NCBI GenBank assembly: GCA_021200345.1
Contig: JAJQGR010000169.1
Coordinates: forward strand, 1 to 6,473
Reading direction: 5' to 3'
DNA from: Lachnospiraceae bacterium
GTDB lineage: Bacteria; Bacillota; Clostridia; Lachnospirales; Lachnospiraceae
DNA length: 6,473 nt
Of this stretch, positions 6,142 to 6,473 are shown one piece after another (position 1 is the stretch's first letter; every line of letters begins with the position of its first letter). Under the pieces are notes generated by a model that was given only the letters and a program-made list of their open reading frames with translations, had not been told where the DNA came from and did not search any database. A program made the translations under genes and the position numbers.

Positions 6142-6162
6142 TCGACAGCAGTTTCGACAGCA
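6142..6162 (+). repeat. 9-bp direct repeat upstream of the yicC promoter
   Basis: TCGACAGCA occurs twice (6142-6150 and 6154-6162) separated by GTT, a 12-bp period. The pair ends 15 bases before the -35 box of yicC, where a regulator could bind. No function is known; it could also be chance or slippage. Confidence 0.55.
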
Positions 6163-6177
6163 AAGGCAGATTTCACC

Positions 6178-6206
6178 TTGACTATTTACCGGGATTTTAC
6201 TATACT
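6178..6206 (+). promoter_or_regulatory. Predicted sigma-A-type promoter of yicC
   Basis: TTGACT (6178-6183) and TATACT (6201-6206) are separated by exactly 17 bases, and each matches the consensus at 5 of 6 positions. A perfect TATAAT overlaps at 6206-6211 but has a 22-base spacer, so the first pair is preferred. The start would be near 6213, giving a leader of about 59 nt. Confidence 0.8.
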
Positions 6207-6211
6207 ATAAT

Positions 6212-6245
6212 CTGGCATGCGGAAAAGCGCGTCAGAGCGCGCCAG
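6212..6245 (+). other. Potential 5'-leader stem-loop of yicC
   Basis: CTGGC (6212-6216) can pair with GCCAG (6241-6245), enclosing an inner GCGC hairpin (6227-6230 with 6237-6240, 6-nt loop). The outer stem would begin at the predicted transcript 5' end, 13 bases before the AAAGGAG site (6259-6265). A stabilising or regulatory 5' structure is possible; it matches no riboswitch class that I recognise. Confidence 0.4.
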
Positions 6246-6271
6246 TGAAACCCTTGCCAAAGGAGCAGCAC

Positions 6272-6473
6272 ATGATCAAGAGTATGACTGGCTTTGGCCG
6301 CAGTGAGCTTCTGGCCGGCAGCCGCAAATACACTGTAGAGATAAAATCGGTCAATCACAAATATCTTGATGTAACAGTCAAGCTTCCAAGGAAGCTGACG
6401 TTTTTGGAGATTCCGATACGCAATGAGCTCAAGAAATATGCCTCCAGGGGCAAGGTGGATATTTTTATTTCTA
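6272..6473 (+). CDS. yicC: YicC/YloC-family endoribonuclease, N-terminal part (runs off the window)
   Basis: The first 67 codons of a gene continuing past the window end. The N-terminus MIKSMTGFGRSE is the hallmark of the YicC/YloC family. It is followed by VEIKSVNHKYLDVTVKLP (22-39), matching the family's E-[IL]-[RK]-S-V-N-[HR]-[RK]-[YF]-L-D pattern, then LEIPIRNELKKYASRGKVDI (45-64), matching the l-E-x-x-I-R-x-x-[IV]...RGK-V motif. Members are about 290 residues and have been shown to act as endoribonucleases involved in RNA turnover. AAAGGAG (6259-6265) sits 6 bases before ATG 6272; an internal ATG at 6284 is less likely because it lacks a well-placed ribosome-binding site. In many Firmicutes this gene is followed by remA, gmk and rpoZ, but that region is not in view. 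Confidence 0.95.
   Translation, partial: MIKSMTGFGRSELLAGSRKYTVEIKSVNHKYLDVTVKLPRKLTFLEIPIRNELKKYASRGKVDIFIS

Noticed and set aside
6025..6210. Short plus-strand open frame crossing the CarD-like stop and terminator
   Set aside because: It starts inside the CarD-like gene in another frame and runs through the terminator and yicC promoter; no ribosome-binding site or similarity.

Overview
The window looks like core chromosome of a low-to-mid GC Gram-positive anaerobe, most likely a Lachnospiraceae-type clostridium. This rests on gene content and protein style: the der-plsY-gpsA cluster, a long divergent PRPP synthetase, a small CarD-like factor, YicC, strong AGGAGG ribosome-binding sites and sigma-A-type promoters. 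I see no mobile element, CRISPR array, tRNA, rRNA or phage gene, and no obviously new multi-gene system. The unusual points are divergent family members and the promoter and terminator architecture.

Layout. Bases 1-172 are the 3' end of a sensor histidine kinase on the plus strand. It converges with a minus-strand ribose-phosphate pyrophosphokinase (223-1410), whose terminator overlaps the kinase 3' end. A 128-bp divergent intergenic region (1411-1538) holds two back-to-back promoters with abutting -35 boxes, one for prs and one for the plus-strand cluster. That cluster is der (ribosome-assembly GTPase), plsY (acyl-phosphate:glycerol-3-phosphate acyltransferase, GTG start), gpsA (glycerol-3-phosphate dehydrogenase) and, 90 bp further on, a diverged metallo-beta-lactamase-fold protein that has lost several metal ligands. 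After a 170-bp AT-rich gap with a TATAAT promoter comes a CarD/CdnL-like RNA polymerase-binding factor (5571-6074), closed by a textbook intrinsic terminator. A strong promoter preceded by a 9-bp direct repeat then drives yicC, an RNase-family gene cut by the window end.

How the genes fit together. GpsA makes sn-glycerol 3-phosphate and PlsY acylates it to lysophosphatidate, so the central pair encodes consecutive first steps of phospholipid synthesis. It is transcribed with the ribosome-maturation GTPase Der, a growth-linked arrangement. Prs feeds nucleotide, histidine and tryptophan synthesis from the opposite strand, and its promoter is physically entangled with that of der. CarD and YicC act on transcription initiation and RNA turnover. 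The role of the MBL-fold protein is unknown.
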